From assembly GCA_017421145.1 (NCBI GenBank), contig JAFOTA010000005.1:1-41811 (forward strand): a DNA stretch of 41,811 nucleotides, read 5' to 3'. The stretch comes from Treponema sp. (GTDB lineage: Bacteria > Spirochaetota > Spirochaetia > Treponematales > Treponemataceae). The position numbers were made by a program, and so were the translations under genes. Shown one piece after another: positions 12,101-19,200 of this stretch; positions within the stretch are counted from its first letter, which is position 1; every line of letters starts with the position of its first letter. The notes below the pieces were generated by a model, which saw only the letters and a list, made by a program, of their open reading frames with translations, was not told the origin of the DNA and did not search any database.

Positions 12101-13728
12101 AAGTAGCGTCAGATAAGAAAACCAGTAAAGATGACTTTATTGATGAAAAGGGCTATAAACAGGGGAAAACCGGAGATTTGGATGCAAGCGGTTCTATGTA
12201 TTATGAGCCTAATTCACAAAATTTTTCTTTAATTGCCGGTGTTGATACTCAAGAGGGAGAAATACAGTTTGTGGAGCCTTATACTGATGAGACGACAGGT
12301 ACAGTATTAAAAACAGATGCTGACGGAAATTTGGTTCCGATGAAAGATGCAGATGGAAATATTTTGTATAGAATGTCAGATTATCGGCAGGCAAATTTAA
12401 AAGCAGATGGAACGGTTGAAGATGCTAAGGATAAGGGGTACACAATTGCTGAATTTACAATGGATGACACAATCCTAAACAGTCTCCATGAAGATTTAAG
12501 ATCCAGGTTTACTGTTGGACAAAAATATAAGTGGATTCAGAATGATAAATATAAGTGGATAATACAAGATGATTGCCTTATCTATTATACAACAGAAAAT
12601 AATTCTGCAAAAGGCTATATAACCATGGTGCCAAGTACAACATATATGGGGCATGACAAATCTGTTAAAGTAAAAAATAATCAGTTACGAAAACTGGATC
12701 CTGCTGAGCAATATATTGTTTATGAAAAGGTAGGATTGGCAGATTCATCTATTGATGAAGGCAACAAGAATAATCAGGTTGGTACTGTCATTGATGGATG
12801 TAAGTATAAATTCTATCAGCAGCCAAATTATTTCTGGCCATATTCAGATGGTAAAGAATTTACTTCAGAAACTGTAGATGGCATTCCTATAGTAACTCCA
12901 CAATATGTATACAAGAAGTATGACACCGGCTACACAGGCTACAAATACGTTGCAATCGACGCAAAGTCAGGAAGCGATGCAGCTCATGATACGGTCGTAG
13001 CAGTCTGGTATGACGGGACGCACTGCCGGTATGCATACAATGACAATCCTACGAGCAGAAAGGATAACGGTTCTGCCGGCGGTTGGAAGGGCAACAAGGT
13101 TATATTCTCTGAAGGCGGCGAGCATTGTGCGGTAAAGATTGATCCGAACGGCGGCGTACATATAGCGGCTTATGTTGACGGCGGACTCCGCTATGCATAC
13201 CTTTCTTCTCCTGATGCTGATTATAATGAAGAAACAGATTCAGTTCTGGTCGATTCATTCACGATTACCGGTGAAAGGATTACGCTTGATGTCGGTAAGG
13301 ATGCAGCCGGTAATGTGATACCGTACATCAGCTATTTCAACGGCACGGCCCGTCTTCCTTGTGTTGCAAGGCTTGTTGTTCCAGAAAACGTAGCCGTGGA
13401 TTACAGGGTACAGGGAACCGGTACAATCGACGGTGAGGACATATTCACCGGAAACTGGGAGATATCACTTGTTCCAAGCTCCATGAATCTTACCACAAAT
13501 TACAACGACAAGATGAACATCGGCCTGTGGAAGCAGGATGGTGTCATTGTATCGGGTAACGACAGCCGCTTTACCGTAACGGGTGGTGAAAGCGGAAAGA
13601 CTTCTTCCGATAACTCAAGCGGAACGGTCAACGGAAACATCTACGGAAACGGTACTGCAAATCCAATAATAGGATATGCCGTTGAGTCAAACAGCGGTAC
13701 TAACCTGGAAACCGCCCAGCTGAAATAG
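3121..13728 (+). CDS. Giant repetitive outer lipoprotein with Ig-like units and C-terminal propeller-like region
   Basis: The start at 3121 is chosen because GGAGG lies 6 nt upstream and it opens a lipoprotein signal peptide (MKISGRKYF..., lipobox LSGC near residues 26-29). The ATG at 3079 lacks both. The mature protein is about 3,500 residues. About fifteen linkers of the type DNTAP, DNAAP, DTKEP, DNEPP, DNLPP, DSDVP, DNKAP or DSNPP mark successive bacterial Ig-like (Big/fibronectin-like) units, each with a DxxGN...V beta-strand ending. From about residue 2,800 the pattern changes to propeller-like strands (VYLAYFDS, TVVAVWYDG, VHIAAYVDGG), the same style as the ectodomain of the phosphatase at 16286-20914. 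Likely role: surface adhesion or envelope scaffold (inference). The gene has its own promoter and terminator and stands alone. An A+T-richer segment interrupts its codon use near 11.6-12.9 kb. I do not recognise a named homologue. Confidence 0.85.
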   Translation: MKISGRKYFSGLCFALVSVPLFIFGLSGCDIIGLGPAVDTLAPIVKITSPEINAVVRSTFVIEGTCEDDTNVKDIQIAALRNTDSPEGYTGLGYAVLKDDKKNWSAAFEYDESSGKYKCNGIVLDDLKDGTYIITVIAHDESGRESPEVSCSFDVDNTAPVFLVSNPSAIEGMTANDYGRSVKITGTIADGHSIEYMKIRAYDDAGEIPLAKSEFRDFDKANTSVVLANYSAATQEKFNEKRPEEKLLQKNYMSLLRFTGDVLTDEEYKSVMKEGRTVRISVELKDKAGNVSRTAYLPTGMKALAVGLCGLPVEVGLDASDYMNMLTGNYKSDMVSADGQEIIRDAMRKNGGSAEYGTYNYMSYDNGTDHKHLVMNINPNNSPKYHVSGCGLEEEVWNKVGNGNTFSINVKSGRDSALLDPGKLSIKIYKAKGNGCEPDTESPALLVFDSETNSECFMNESKVSAFTLSPVQDKTYNLRLPSTYNFPAGGKYIIVVYGEDDNGNEIIASNDSWYGFEIMSNGKAPWIECDEANAYRKVSLMRNPSSQDSRLNLSVHDSEALIKDSGVDDAVTYTVMYYAGHYESVNAALQSGQYPTEVSGKIKASDLVDGTDSTVYTFSIPISGCPDSEPNYTVVVKAKPFNGTASPENDSFYLVYGDNAAPSLAVTNLELKDGADRKINKDSPSYFTKDDNGTTTHNYKLEGTVSDVGGSRVSKIRVKYVRSGENENAVLYEDVTPVPKVTDQAAWNFSIKVEEGLSQKIIIETEDEVGNKSAPFVYDGIVMDFEPPSVRVVKVNDAEKNALDPYYTSKPVISIKASDKVAAPDIKVVGYRNGVQIGDEPAVWGMIGLDEVSEDADGKSKLRKFTPKYDGEWKFVISATDEAGLTSAQVEIKTVLDTKEPSFDINALKVEEQPLSDDSWFRNNSLRISGKVSDQKKDGSSSDLKAVYYKVLESGTVPESIKENCAGSVGLSESESEFKINVTDLLPTAASSGTNVVYLQAEDNAGNLSEKVPVYLKVDLTMPSLESKYYSYDDSSFYAANGIIRTNGKNNLILYGNVDDINETLGAAQSGIKTVVFKNAGTDENLGAEVTYSSSRIDGEESIDPSSFNETDKTAVRSYRAVISKEKLASGSVKAVVEDVAGNQAQHVVFSFVVDNEPPEISLKSPLTKLTEENGSPASDSTGVAKVNGAVRISGSASDSSLDSVKISYSLDPSGTFTDFGTFTGPDAYNWTSEPFVMSSISDGTVTMLGTSYTPSMDTVSPENVYIKITATDTAANSSEKIYKYTVDPESDRPVITFNNMSLRTKEGEDMSDTVPVWLKSNTIYGNVSDDDGVQSFMYKKNPSDEWIPVELSNGSWTIDVNSEGDNRIYFYVKDIEGTEFISRLSADDSKQYSSPKLKANIELERTSILNIKVDTKNPEADTVRFMTSSDGVHWSAESDKFSTGNFGGTKYRYLKLLVDARDSNGISDVSVKFDGEDQVYSFTNVSGDTYESETIDLHGKNKTDPYTAILTVTDNAESRTEKSVRFNVDNLPPAITINVPDIVKAAVNIYGSIEEAECEAYFAVTDKLSSAPSDALLSDDSYAAGKWLQIDGVTHSFNIGFDGNTGGNASGTHTELMKWYISKLGLASAESIADGSYTDYTDLRLYVRAVDKCGNQNVESIPVSIDPQGDKPSVSISQPHVSAGTIPTLGGSIMITGTASDTLGSVIGVKHVALMLDVTGDGKWGYDDIAKINSVNSEYPGLYKFVRYAKGSDGKYAFTDDNVTVPSGLSSYEEYALKTELKNGTAWELRINEKQEFNPLNAEEAKREYTAWVFAVDGDLNSSIIDIEKGSTMMSNVTFKIDSDVPQIKNLKLVKFDDSSVVQSYERNMAVKGKWYYEADVYDDTGISEIKVDDKIVLSLDEPSSAVTLDYVTVTPLPSSFTEGNGYHVKIAVGTEEPDEVLTDNHTLFCKEIKDGTANTNSDDIQLRIDNKAPKILKHDEEGFKITEYGHTVATRVVNKNGFYTFGSKAREDAVKKGLVTTNQTGISYVAFYITRDVGDGTDDGTALSPVLSRIYDPMIPNGESDSWKAGYKTNLKSDRGLYWFTLKASSASTGKVVNFSSLSPNVHVGGLVKISGVIYTIESITADSITIKGDSVSVSVKKDQEISFAMANVVDNTIQEGDGTSKDTASGYWNPPAYDDGDLMVESLVKQGTTWTWEANINTKNIGDGNAVLHYVVFDEAGNYAVDSVEIYIGNNLPRIAGMTFATKNDRSTADYDSDEIYSGYSDFYAGGKDGRNNVTKAVFPSDSTDDAPVPIATVKNKMRIQPEIVGGNGKLYYTASLAKRNAGNTGWSDPYVSLEKAALKSGGMQISGSTDDISVQADVEFSVSDMISKRFDDGGNQKLRLLISDSTPGEVMEAEVSVILNLALKDSNPPVIKIRPFYWNGSSENSLFGESLKNGHIELPSDLPSIFESSGTGLFDRQPKVSGKIKVEGIAQDDAQLEEIKLDVFGTPKTLGTYDGGWKITEKLTDDGKLPESGYAFKIEPASYDDLLRAGIIESLPENKAGNERVKEFSQEYGHLVKWTAYIDTQKALSTIAGIDKEIKAYAEDCGTPNASGSGYENPNESKNSSESGISSRTQSGSIDGNGAHTDYYAVDVVPYITDITTALKAKLKSSIKAAYSRTALGHYIARDGENIAISGFNLGTSENKPKYGSYTLDVDGNGTVILPASKIASSGKIELTLGGIKTLNNLNDNNAKGSYGAEITEESPYAEKNKYAYNRQPNRTSNNLLTDDVVIDVWQFDSDAALPMSGELREPSMKINPVTGTVGVAFVSGPAHVSMAGTVDGTAYSYAEWQRNYATYSNISFAYDDLGHAHSTATGLDTNPNDHHAGRFSYFYDNWYTGDSLNTQTGNYDGKNAIRLDSIAVPYIEAILSDEPTYSQYLKYGHAFAQAPYYRVLSNDTLITSEDGALTETRFYSPSLATTVHGTKASVYLAYFDSVQKQIRFRFNSEVASDKKTSKDDFIDEKGYKQGKTGDLDASGSMYYEPNSQNFSLIAGVDTQEGEIQFVEPYTDETTGTVLKTDADGNLVPMKDADGNILYRMSDYRQANLKADGTVEDAKDKGYTIAEFTMDDTILNSLHEDLRSRFTVGQKYKWIQNDKYKWIIQDDCLIYYTTENNSAKGYITMVPSTTYMGHDKSVKVKNNQLRKLDPAEQYIVYEKVGLADSSIDEGNKNNQVGTVIDGCKYKFYQQPNYFWPYSDGKEFTSETVDGIPIVTPQYVYKKYDTGYTGYKYVAIDAKSGSDAAHDTVVAVWYDGTHCRYAYNDNPTSRKDNGSAGGWKGNKVIFSEGGEHCAVKIDPNGGVHIAAYVDGGLRYAYLSSPDADYNEETDSVLVDSFTITGERITLDVGKDAAGNVIPYISYFNGTARLPCVARLVVPENVAVDYRVQGTGTIDGEDIFTGNWEISLVPSSMNLTTNYNDKMNIGLWKQDGVIVSGNDSRFTVTGGESGKTSSDNSSGTVNGNIYGNGTANPIIGYAVESNSGTNLETAQLK
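11580..12905 (+). other. A+T-richer mosaic segment within the giant lipoprotein gene
   Basis: From about 11,580 to 12,905 (residues about 2,820-3,260) the gene stays in frame but changes style. Codons such as AAT, TTT, TAT and TTA replace the AAC, TTC, TAC and CTC/CTT that dominate before and after. Hand counts of 60-base lines give G+C of 14/60 (12541-12600) and 21/60 (12361-12420) inside, against 24/60 (9781-9840) and 25/60 (10201-10260) outside. Some inside lines reach 26/60, so the contrast is patchy. Boundaries are approximate. Confidence 0.55.
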
Positions 13729-13750
13729 CAACGGATAAATGCAATGTAAT

Positions 13751-13790
13751 GGCCGTTCTGAATCATGTCAGGTTCAGGGCGGTCATATAT
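13751..13790 (+). terminator. Strong hairpin terminator after the giant lipoprotein gene
   Basis: Positions 13751-13764 pair with 13771-13784 over 14 consecutive bp (several G-U) with a 6-nt loop. The following tract (ATATATTATT) is U-rich but not a pure run. It insulates the bactofilin promoter immediately downstream. Confidence 0.7.
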
Positions 13791-13792
13791 TA

Positions 13793-13821
13793 TTGACCTA
13801 CATCAAAATAAGATTTATAAT
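13793..13821 (+). promoter_or_regulatory. Sigma70 promoter placing transcription start at the bactofilin ATG
   Basis: TTGACC (13793-13798), a 17-bp spacer and a perfect TATAAT (13816-13821). Seven nt separate the -10 box from the ATG at 13829, so transcription should begin at or within about one base of that ATG. Confidence 0.8.
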
Positions 13822-13828
13822 GTCAGCC

Positions 13829-14197
13829 ATGTTCGAACTTAAAGATAATATGCCCTTCGAGACAGAAGAGGATGATTTTGATACCGTCATGGCAAGCGAC
13901 ATTGCTTTTTCCGGCAACCTGAAATTCGCGAAGCCGTTTATGATAAAAGGCCGTATGAGCGGCAATATCGAAGCTACCAGCGACCTTCTCGTTGATACGG
14001 ATGCCGAGGTCAACGCAGATATCATTGCCGACAGGATTCTTGTCCGCGGTAAGATCAAGGGAAACATCAAGGGATTCAAGCTTGTTTACGTTGCTTCAAC
14101 CGGAACCGTCAACGGCGACATAACGTCAGAGCAGGTCGTCCTTGAACCAGGCTCATCTTTTTCCGGCAAATGCACTATGACCAACGTAGAAAACTAG
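13829..14197 (+). CDS. Bactofilin-family cytoskeletal protein
   Basis: A 122-residue protein with a short acidic N-terminus and a central right-handed beta-helix repeat typical of bactofilins (VMASDIAFSGNLKF..., MIKGRMSGNIEA..., LVRGKIKGNIKG..., STGTVNGDITSE). Bactofilins polymerise without nucleotide and organise cell shape and envelope growth; in helical bacteria they affect cell curvature. The ATG at 13829 is preferred because the -10 box covers the alternative ATG at 13820, which therefore cannot lie in the mRNA, and no Shine-Dalgarno is present at either. The message looks leaderless. A TPR protein follows 13 bp downstream. The family assignment is strong; the partner is unknown. Confidence 0.88.
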   Translation: MFELKDNMPFETEEDDFDTVMASDIAFSGNLKFAKPFMIKGRMSGNIEATSDLLVDTDAEVNADIIADRILVRGKIKGNIKGFKLVYVASTGTVNGDITSEQVVLEPGSSFSGKCTMTNVEN

Positions 14198-14210
14198 GAA
14201 TGGGGGAAAT

Positions 14211-14834
14211 ATGAAAAAATTCGCTGTTTTTATCGCATTCGCACTGGCTGTCATTTCGGCCGCGTTCGCTCAGGGAAAGCCTGACGCACTTAAAGAATGG
14301 CGCAACGGTAATTATAAGAGGGCAATAGAGATATGTGAGGACGAGCTTGCCGCAAATCCCCGCAACCTTGATTCCTATGTCGTCCTTTGCTGGGCTTTGG
14401 TTGACAACAAGCAGTATGCCGAAGCTGAAAAAAGGGCTGCCGCCGCAAGAAAAATCAAGAACGACGACGTGCGCCTGATTGAGATTCTCGGTGAGGCAAA
14501 ATATTATCTTGACAAAAACTCTGAAGCACTGAACATGTTCCAGATGTATATAGCCAGAACCCAGGAAAGCAATGCAAGCCGTCTTGGAAAGGTATACTAT
14601 TTTACTGGTGAAATATACATCAGGCAGGCAAAATTCGAGCATGCTGACATAGCTCTTTCAATGGCCGTCCGTCTTGAACCTTCAATGAGCTCATGGTGGT
14701 CAAGGCTTGGCTATGCACGTGAGCAGGCAAAGGATTATAACGCTGCGGTCACTGCATACGACAGGGCTTTGGCTCAGAATCCGGGGCTTACGGAAGCAGT
14801 GCGCGGAAAAGAACGCTGCCAGAGCCATCTGTAA
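14211..14834 (+). CDS. Exported TPR-repeat protein
   Basis: A 207-residue protein with a cleavable signal peptide (MKKFAVFIAFALAVISAAFAQ, about 21 residues) followed by four to five tetratricopeptide repeats (e.g. WRNGNYKRAIEICEDELA, KQYAEAEKRAAAARK, AKDYNAAVTAYDRALAQNP). TPRs are protein-binding scaffolds, here in the periplasm. A GGGGG ribosome site precedes the ATG. It lies 13 bp after bactofilin and 12 bp before the methylthiotransferase gene, so all three probably share the bactofilin promoter. It may link the bactofilin-controlled envelope to periplasmic partners (inference). Specific function unknown. Confidence 0.8.
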   Translation: MKKFAVFIAFALAVISAAFAQGKPDALKEWRNGNYKRAIEICEDELAANPRNLDSYVVLCWALVDNKQYAEAEKRAAAARKIKNDDVRLIEILGEAKYYLDKNSEALNMFQMYIARTQESNASRLGKVYYFTGEIYIRQAKFEHADIALSMAVRLEPSMSSWWSRLGYAREQAKDYNAAVTAYDRALAQNPGLTEAVRGKERCQSHL

Positions 14835-14846
14835 TAAAAATCTTTG

Positions 14847-16289
14847 ATGGAAAGCAGGATCATTCATTTTGAGACTCTCGGATGCCGCCTGAATCAGGAT
14901 GAAAGTGAAGGGGCGGCAAGGGCTTTCAGACAGAACGGGTTTACCGTTGACATGGAAGCAGCTTCAGCATCGTCTGAAAAAAATTCATCCGTGATTCTCT
15001 CTATCGTAAACACATGCACGGTCACAGGCAAGGCGGAGCAAAAAGCCAGAAGAATAATCCGCCTGCTGCTTGAAAAATTCCCAGAATCAAAAATAATAGT
15101 CACAGGATGCTATGCCGAGCTTGACGGTAATCTTATCGAATCAATCTGCCCGGAAAGAATCGTTGCACTGAAAGGAACGCAGAAATTCATGCTTTCTTTG
15201 ATTGCTTCCGAGCTTTCGTCAGGCACTTCGCTTTATGACGAAGGCATTGTATCCGTTCCTGCGCTCAGGGATTTTATCAGTTCCGGAGCAGAAAAAAACG
15301 GTTCCAGCTCCCAGAAAATTTTCAATGCATTTTCTCTTTTTACTCCTGTTTTTGAAAAGCACAGCAGGGGTTCCATAAAAGTTCAGGACGGATGCAACTG
15401 CGCGTGCTCATTCTGCAGGATACATCTTGCAAGGGGAAAATCAGTCTCGCTTGATGCAGATGAAGTTGTTTCCCGCGTGAAAGAAATCGAAAGATCCGGG
15501 ATAAACGAAGTGGTCTTTACCGGAGTGAACCTGAGTCAATATTCATCTCTTGATTCATACGGAAAATCCGTTGATTTTTCAAGGCTTCTCCAGATGGTGA
15601 TCGATGCCACGGAAAAAATCAGCCTGAGGATTTCTTCGTTCTATCCGCAGAGCATTGATTCCGGTCTTTGCGCAGTTCTTTCTGATCCAAGAATTCAGCC
15701 GTTCTTCCACATGAGCATACAATCCGGGAGCGACAGGATCCTTGAGCTTATGCGAAGGCCTCATTCCGTTTCCCACGTAGAAAAATCAATAGAGCTGATC
15801 AGAAAAGCGAAGGAAAATCCGTTCATATCATGCGACATGATAGCAGGTTTCCCGGGAGAAACAGACGCTGATTTTGCCATGACCATGAAGCTTTGCAACG
15901 AGCAGAATTTCGCGTGGATACATGCATTTCCTTTTTCACCGAGACAGGGTACTCCTGCCATGCACATGAAAGGCCAGGTTGAAGAAAGGGTGAAAACTGA
16001 GCGTGTCAAACAGCTTACGGAAAAAGCCGTCCAAGGAAAAATCAGCTATGTGGATTACTGGAAGGAAAGGACCGTAAGCGCGGTGGTCGAAAACAGCAGG
16101 GCAATCAGAAAAAGCATTGCAAGCCCCGTAATACATGCGGTCACGGAAAATTACCTTCACGTGGAATGTCCTTCTCCGTCGTTTCCATGCAGGCCGGGTG
16201 ACAAAATCAGCGTGGTCATAAAAGAAGCGTGCCCGGAATCAATCTCCTCTGGAAAGGAAATCGACTGCACGGGCATTGTCGTTCACTAA
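14847..16289 (+). CDS. mtaB: MiaB-like tRNA methylthiotransferase, MtaB type
   Basis: A 480-residue radical-SAM enzyme. The N-terminal UPF0004 domain has the three cluster cysteines C13, C57 (NTCTV) and C88 (TGCYAE). The radical-SAM motif CxxxCxxC is C183/C187/C190, with an extra Cys at 185. A TRAM-like beta-domain ends the protein. The N-terminal motif ETLGCRLNQDE resembles MtaB (YqeV), which adds the 2-methylthio group to t6A37 of tRNAs reading ANN codons; MiaB and RimO are the alternatives. No clear Shine-Dalgarno precedes the ATG at 14847; the in-frame TTG at 14844 is less likely. It is last in the bactofilin-TPR row, and its stop overlaps the convergent phosphatase stop. Confidence 0.85.
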   Translation: MESRIIHFETLGCRLNQDESEGAARAFRQNGFTVDMEAASASSEKNSSVILSIVNTCTVTGKAEQKARRIIRLLLEKFPESKIIVTGCYAELDGNLIESICPERIVALKGTQKFMLSLIASELSSGTSLYDEGIVSVPALRDFISSGAEKNGSSSQKIFNAFSLFTPVFEKHSRGSIKVQDGCNCACSFCRIHLARGKSVSLDADEVVSRVKEIERSGINEVVFTGVNLSQYSSLDSYGKSVDFSRLLQMVIDATEKISLRISSFYPQSIDSGLCAVLSDPRIQPFFHMSIQSGSDRILELMRRPHSVSHVEKSIELIRKAKENPFISCDMIAGFPGETDADFAMTMKLCNEQNFAWIHAFPFSPRQGTPAMHMKGQVEERVKTERVKQLTEKAVQGKISYVDYWKERTVSAVVENSRAIRKSIASPVIHAVTENYLHVECPSPSFPCRPGDKISVVIKEACPESISSGKEIDCTGIVVH

Positions 16290-19200
16290 TTCTTTTTGAT
16301 TGCAATCAGCGTGAGGTCATCGTACTGCACGTCTTCCTTAAGCTCCTGATAGTACAAGTGAGTTGCGTCTCCTTCGACCGTCATGTGGTTCAGGCAGTAT
16401 GTGCTGTAATCCTTGAAGTGCACTTTCAGGAAGTCGTCTATCTTTTTGTCAACCTTCACTTTGTCGGCGGCTGAAATCTCTTTAGTACGGTACATCCTGA
16501 ACACTTTTTCAACGGACACCATCGCCATGATAGCTTCTTCGGCGGTTCCACGGCAGTTTGAGAAATCGAACGTGTATTCTTCAAGCGGATTCGGGTCATG
16601 CCATTTTTTAAGCGTGTATGTTCCCCTGTTGAAAACGCTTTCCACGATCTCCGTAATCCTTTCCGGTCCAAGCTCTTCGGAAGATTCACCGACCTTGTGG
16701 TTTCCGTGTTCGTCGCCTTCCTTAAGCCCCGGTTCGCTGCATGCAAATATCCTTCCGTTTATGTCGCGGAAATTTCTCTTGGCTTCTTCTATACCGTCAG
16801 TGTATAGCAGGAGCACATCGTCTTTTTTGAGCCTGAGCTTTACGACCTTGTATCCGCCCTTCATGTTTATGAGGTCCGTGCTGAACATTCCGGCTGCAGG
16901 GGTTTTAGGAAGCTCCACGGTCTTTTTCCTGCGTTCGGTTCCGTCGTAAATCTGCACGAGGCTGTCACCGGCGTTGCAGAACCAGCAGTCACCTGTCTTT
17001 GTGTTCATGAGGCAGAGAGTGAATGCCGCAAACCTTCCCTTGAATCCACGGCTTTCGATAAGGTCGTTTATCTGACCAACGACAGGACCGAGCTTTGTTC
17101 CCTGGTTCGGGTTTTTCATGCTCCAGTTGCTGAATGCGTTCAAAAAGAGTGCCGCAACTTCCACCATGATGAGAGCCGCCGGAACTCCATGGCCTGAAAC
17201 GTCGCACTTTATGATTATGTAATGGTCGTTGTCTATCTGCTTGTAGTCGAAATAGTCTCCTGAAAGATCGTCTGCACCTGCATAGTAGCTGAAGAAATTC
17301 GCACCGGCAGTGTCCAGGGATCCGTATGTGAGCGTGTTTCCCTTGCCGTCCGTTTGGAGAGGAATGAACCTTGTCTGGACTTCCTTACCGAACGTCAGGT
17401 TTTTTGACTGTACGGCCGCATCCACAAGGCCATGGGTCATTTCGTTCACCGTATCGCCGAGCATGCCGATTTCGTCCTTGCTTTTGATTATGATGTCCTT
17501 TCCCGCAAGGCTTTCCTTGTCTTCGGTATCCCTGATCATTGCGACGTGGTTCGAAAGCTTTATGATAGGCCGGACTATGATCAGCGAGATGATGAATGAG
17601 AATATGAATCCGAGTATGAGACCGATCGCAACGACTATTGCCGCCGTCCTGATTATGGTTTCCTGCGCTATGCTTATTTCCTGTATGAGGGCTTCCGTGC
17701 TTACTTCTACGAATACTATTCCGTGTACGTATGTCTGCTCGTTGTTCCTTAGGTAGAGTACCGGCTTGTAGAAGATGTATTCCGTGTTTTTCTTGTCGAG
17801 CGTTTCGGTGCTGAACTGAGGATAGCTTCCTATGGTTTCTTTCGCCATTTCTGAAAGCAGATTGTCAACGCGGTTTGAAAGCTGCGTGGTCACTTCAGAA
17901 ATTTCCGTCCTGCGCACAATGCTTTCTTCGTCAGTGAGTCCTGCAAGAGAAAGTCCTTCTGCCGTAAGCTCGCTTATCTGCTCCGCCATGACGTTTATTT
18001 CTTTTTCAGCGCGTTCGTTCAGTGCAAGGCATTTTTCTTCTGCATCCTGCATGAACGGTGACTGAAGCCTGCTGATTCCGAACGTGAATCCCTGGGTGTC
18101 TATCTTCGATGCGATTGCAGGATCGTTGGTCGCCCAGATGTAGTCTAGGTGAGTGTCCGACACTGTCTCTGAATTTCCGGTGATGGTCGCGTAGTTTGCA
18201 TCGGAAAGCGAGAGAGATTCTTCCGTTATGTCGCTCAGTGCAAGGAGGTTGGAGCTTGCGTTCGGAAGATTGATTTTTGCGCCGCTTGAAAGGGCATCGA
18301 GTATTACGTGCACTTTTTCTTCAAGTCCCTGTGCCCTTGTCCTTTCCTCACGCCTTATCATTATGTAGCCGAGCGTAAGTGCCAGCGCGACGACGAGAGC
18401 AAGGATCAGCGTCATGGTGTAGACCACAAGCCTAACTCTCAGGCTGACGCCCTTTCTGTTTATGGTCTTTTGCTTTGATTTCTTTTCTTCCGGCATAATG
18501 CCTCCTTCGATGAGTGCCTTTACTTCGGCCTTTATGGTCATGGCTTCCCTTGCAGTCTTTGAGAGTCCCCTTGTTGCTATGACGACTATGAATGCCGCCA
18601 GAACAAGAACGACTGCGACTATTATCAGGGTTATGTCAACCCGGCGTTTGGTTCCGAGCAGTTCCGAAAGCCATCCGGGTATGAAATTGTATTCTTTGTA
18701 CGGTTTTACGGTTCCGAAATCCTTTACGGCAAGGATTGCATCTTTCGTCATGTAAAGCCCGCGGTCAGTGTGCAGGAGTCCTATGTAATAGTTTCCCGAA
18801 TCCATTTTCGTGAGCTTTATTCCGGTTATCCTGTTGTCAGATGCGACCGTGAAATCTCCGTTCTTTGCGGTGAGGATGCGGTCGTAAGGTGCCTTTCCGT
18901 CTGAATCAATGTAGATTGCCGAAATCGTTCCCTCATATGTGTATCCGCCTCCGTAGATTTCGGTGTCTATGTCGCCGAATACGTCAGGAACAGCGTTTAT
19001 TGCGGTCAAGTATGTCTGAGGTATGTATTTGTTCAGGAAAAGCAGTGCCGTCTCTTCCTGGCTGATGTTTCCTACCTCGTCAATCGCTGCCACGGTGAAA
19101 AGATAGAGTCCGTTCCTCTTGTTCGTGAATGAATCCTTGCGCTCGTCCTTTTCTCCCTTCATGTATCTTGGCGGCTGTTTGAGTCCTTCGATCTTCGACT

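Noticed and set aside
13739..13828. Longer starts for the bactofilin gene
   Set aside because: They would be upstream of, or inside, the terminator and promoter (-10 at 13816-13821).
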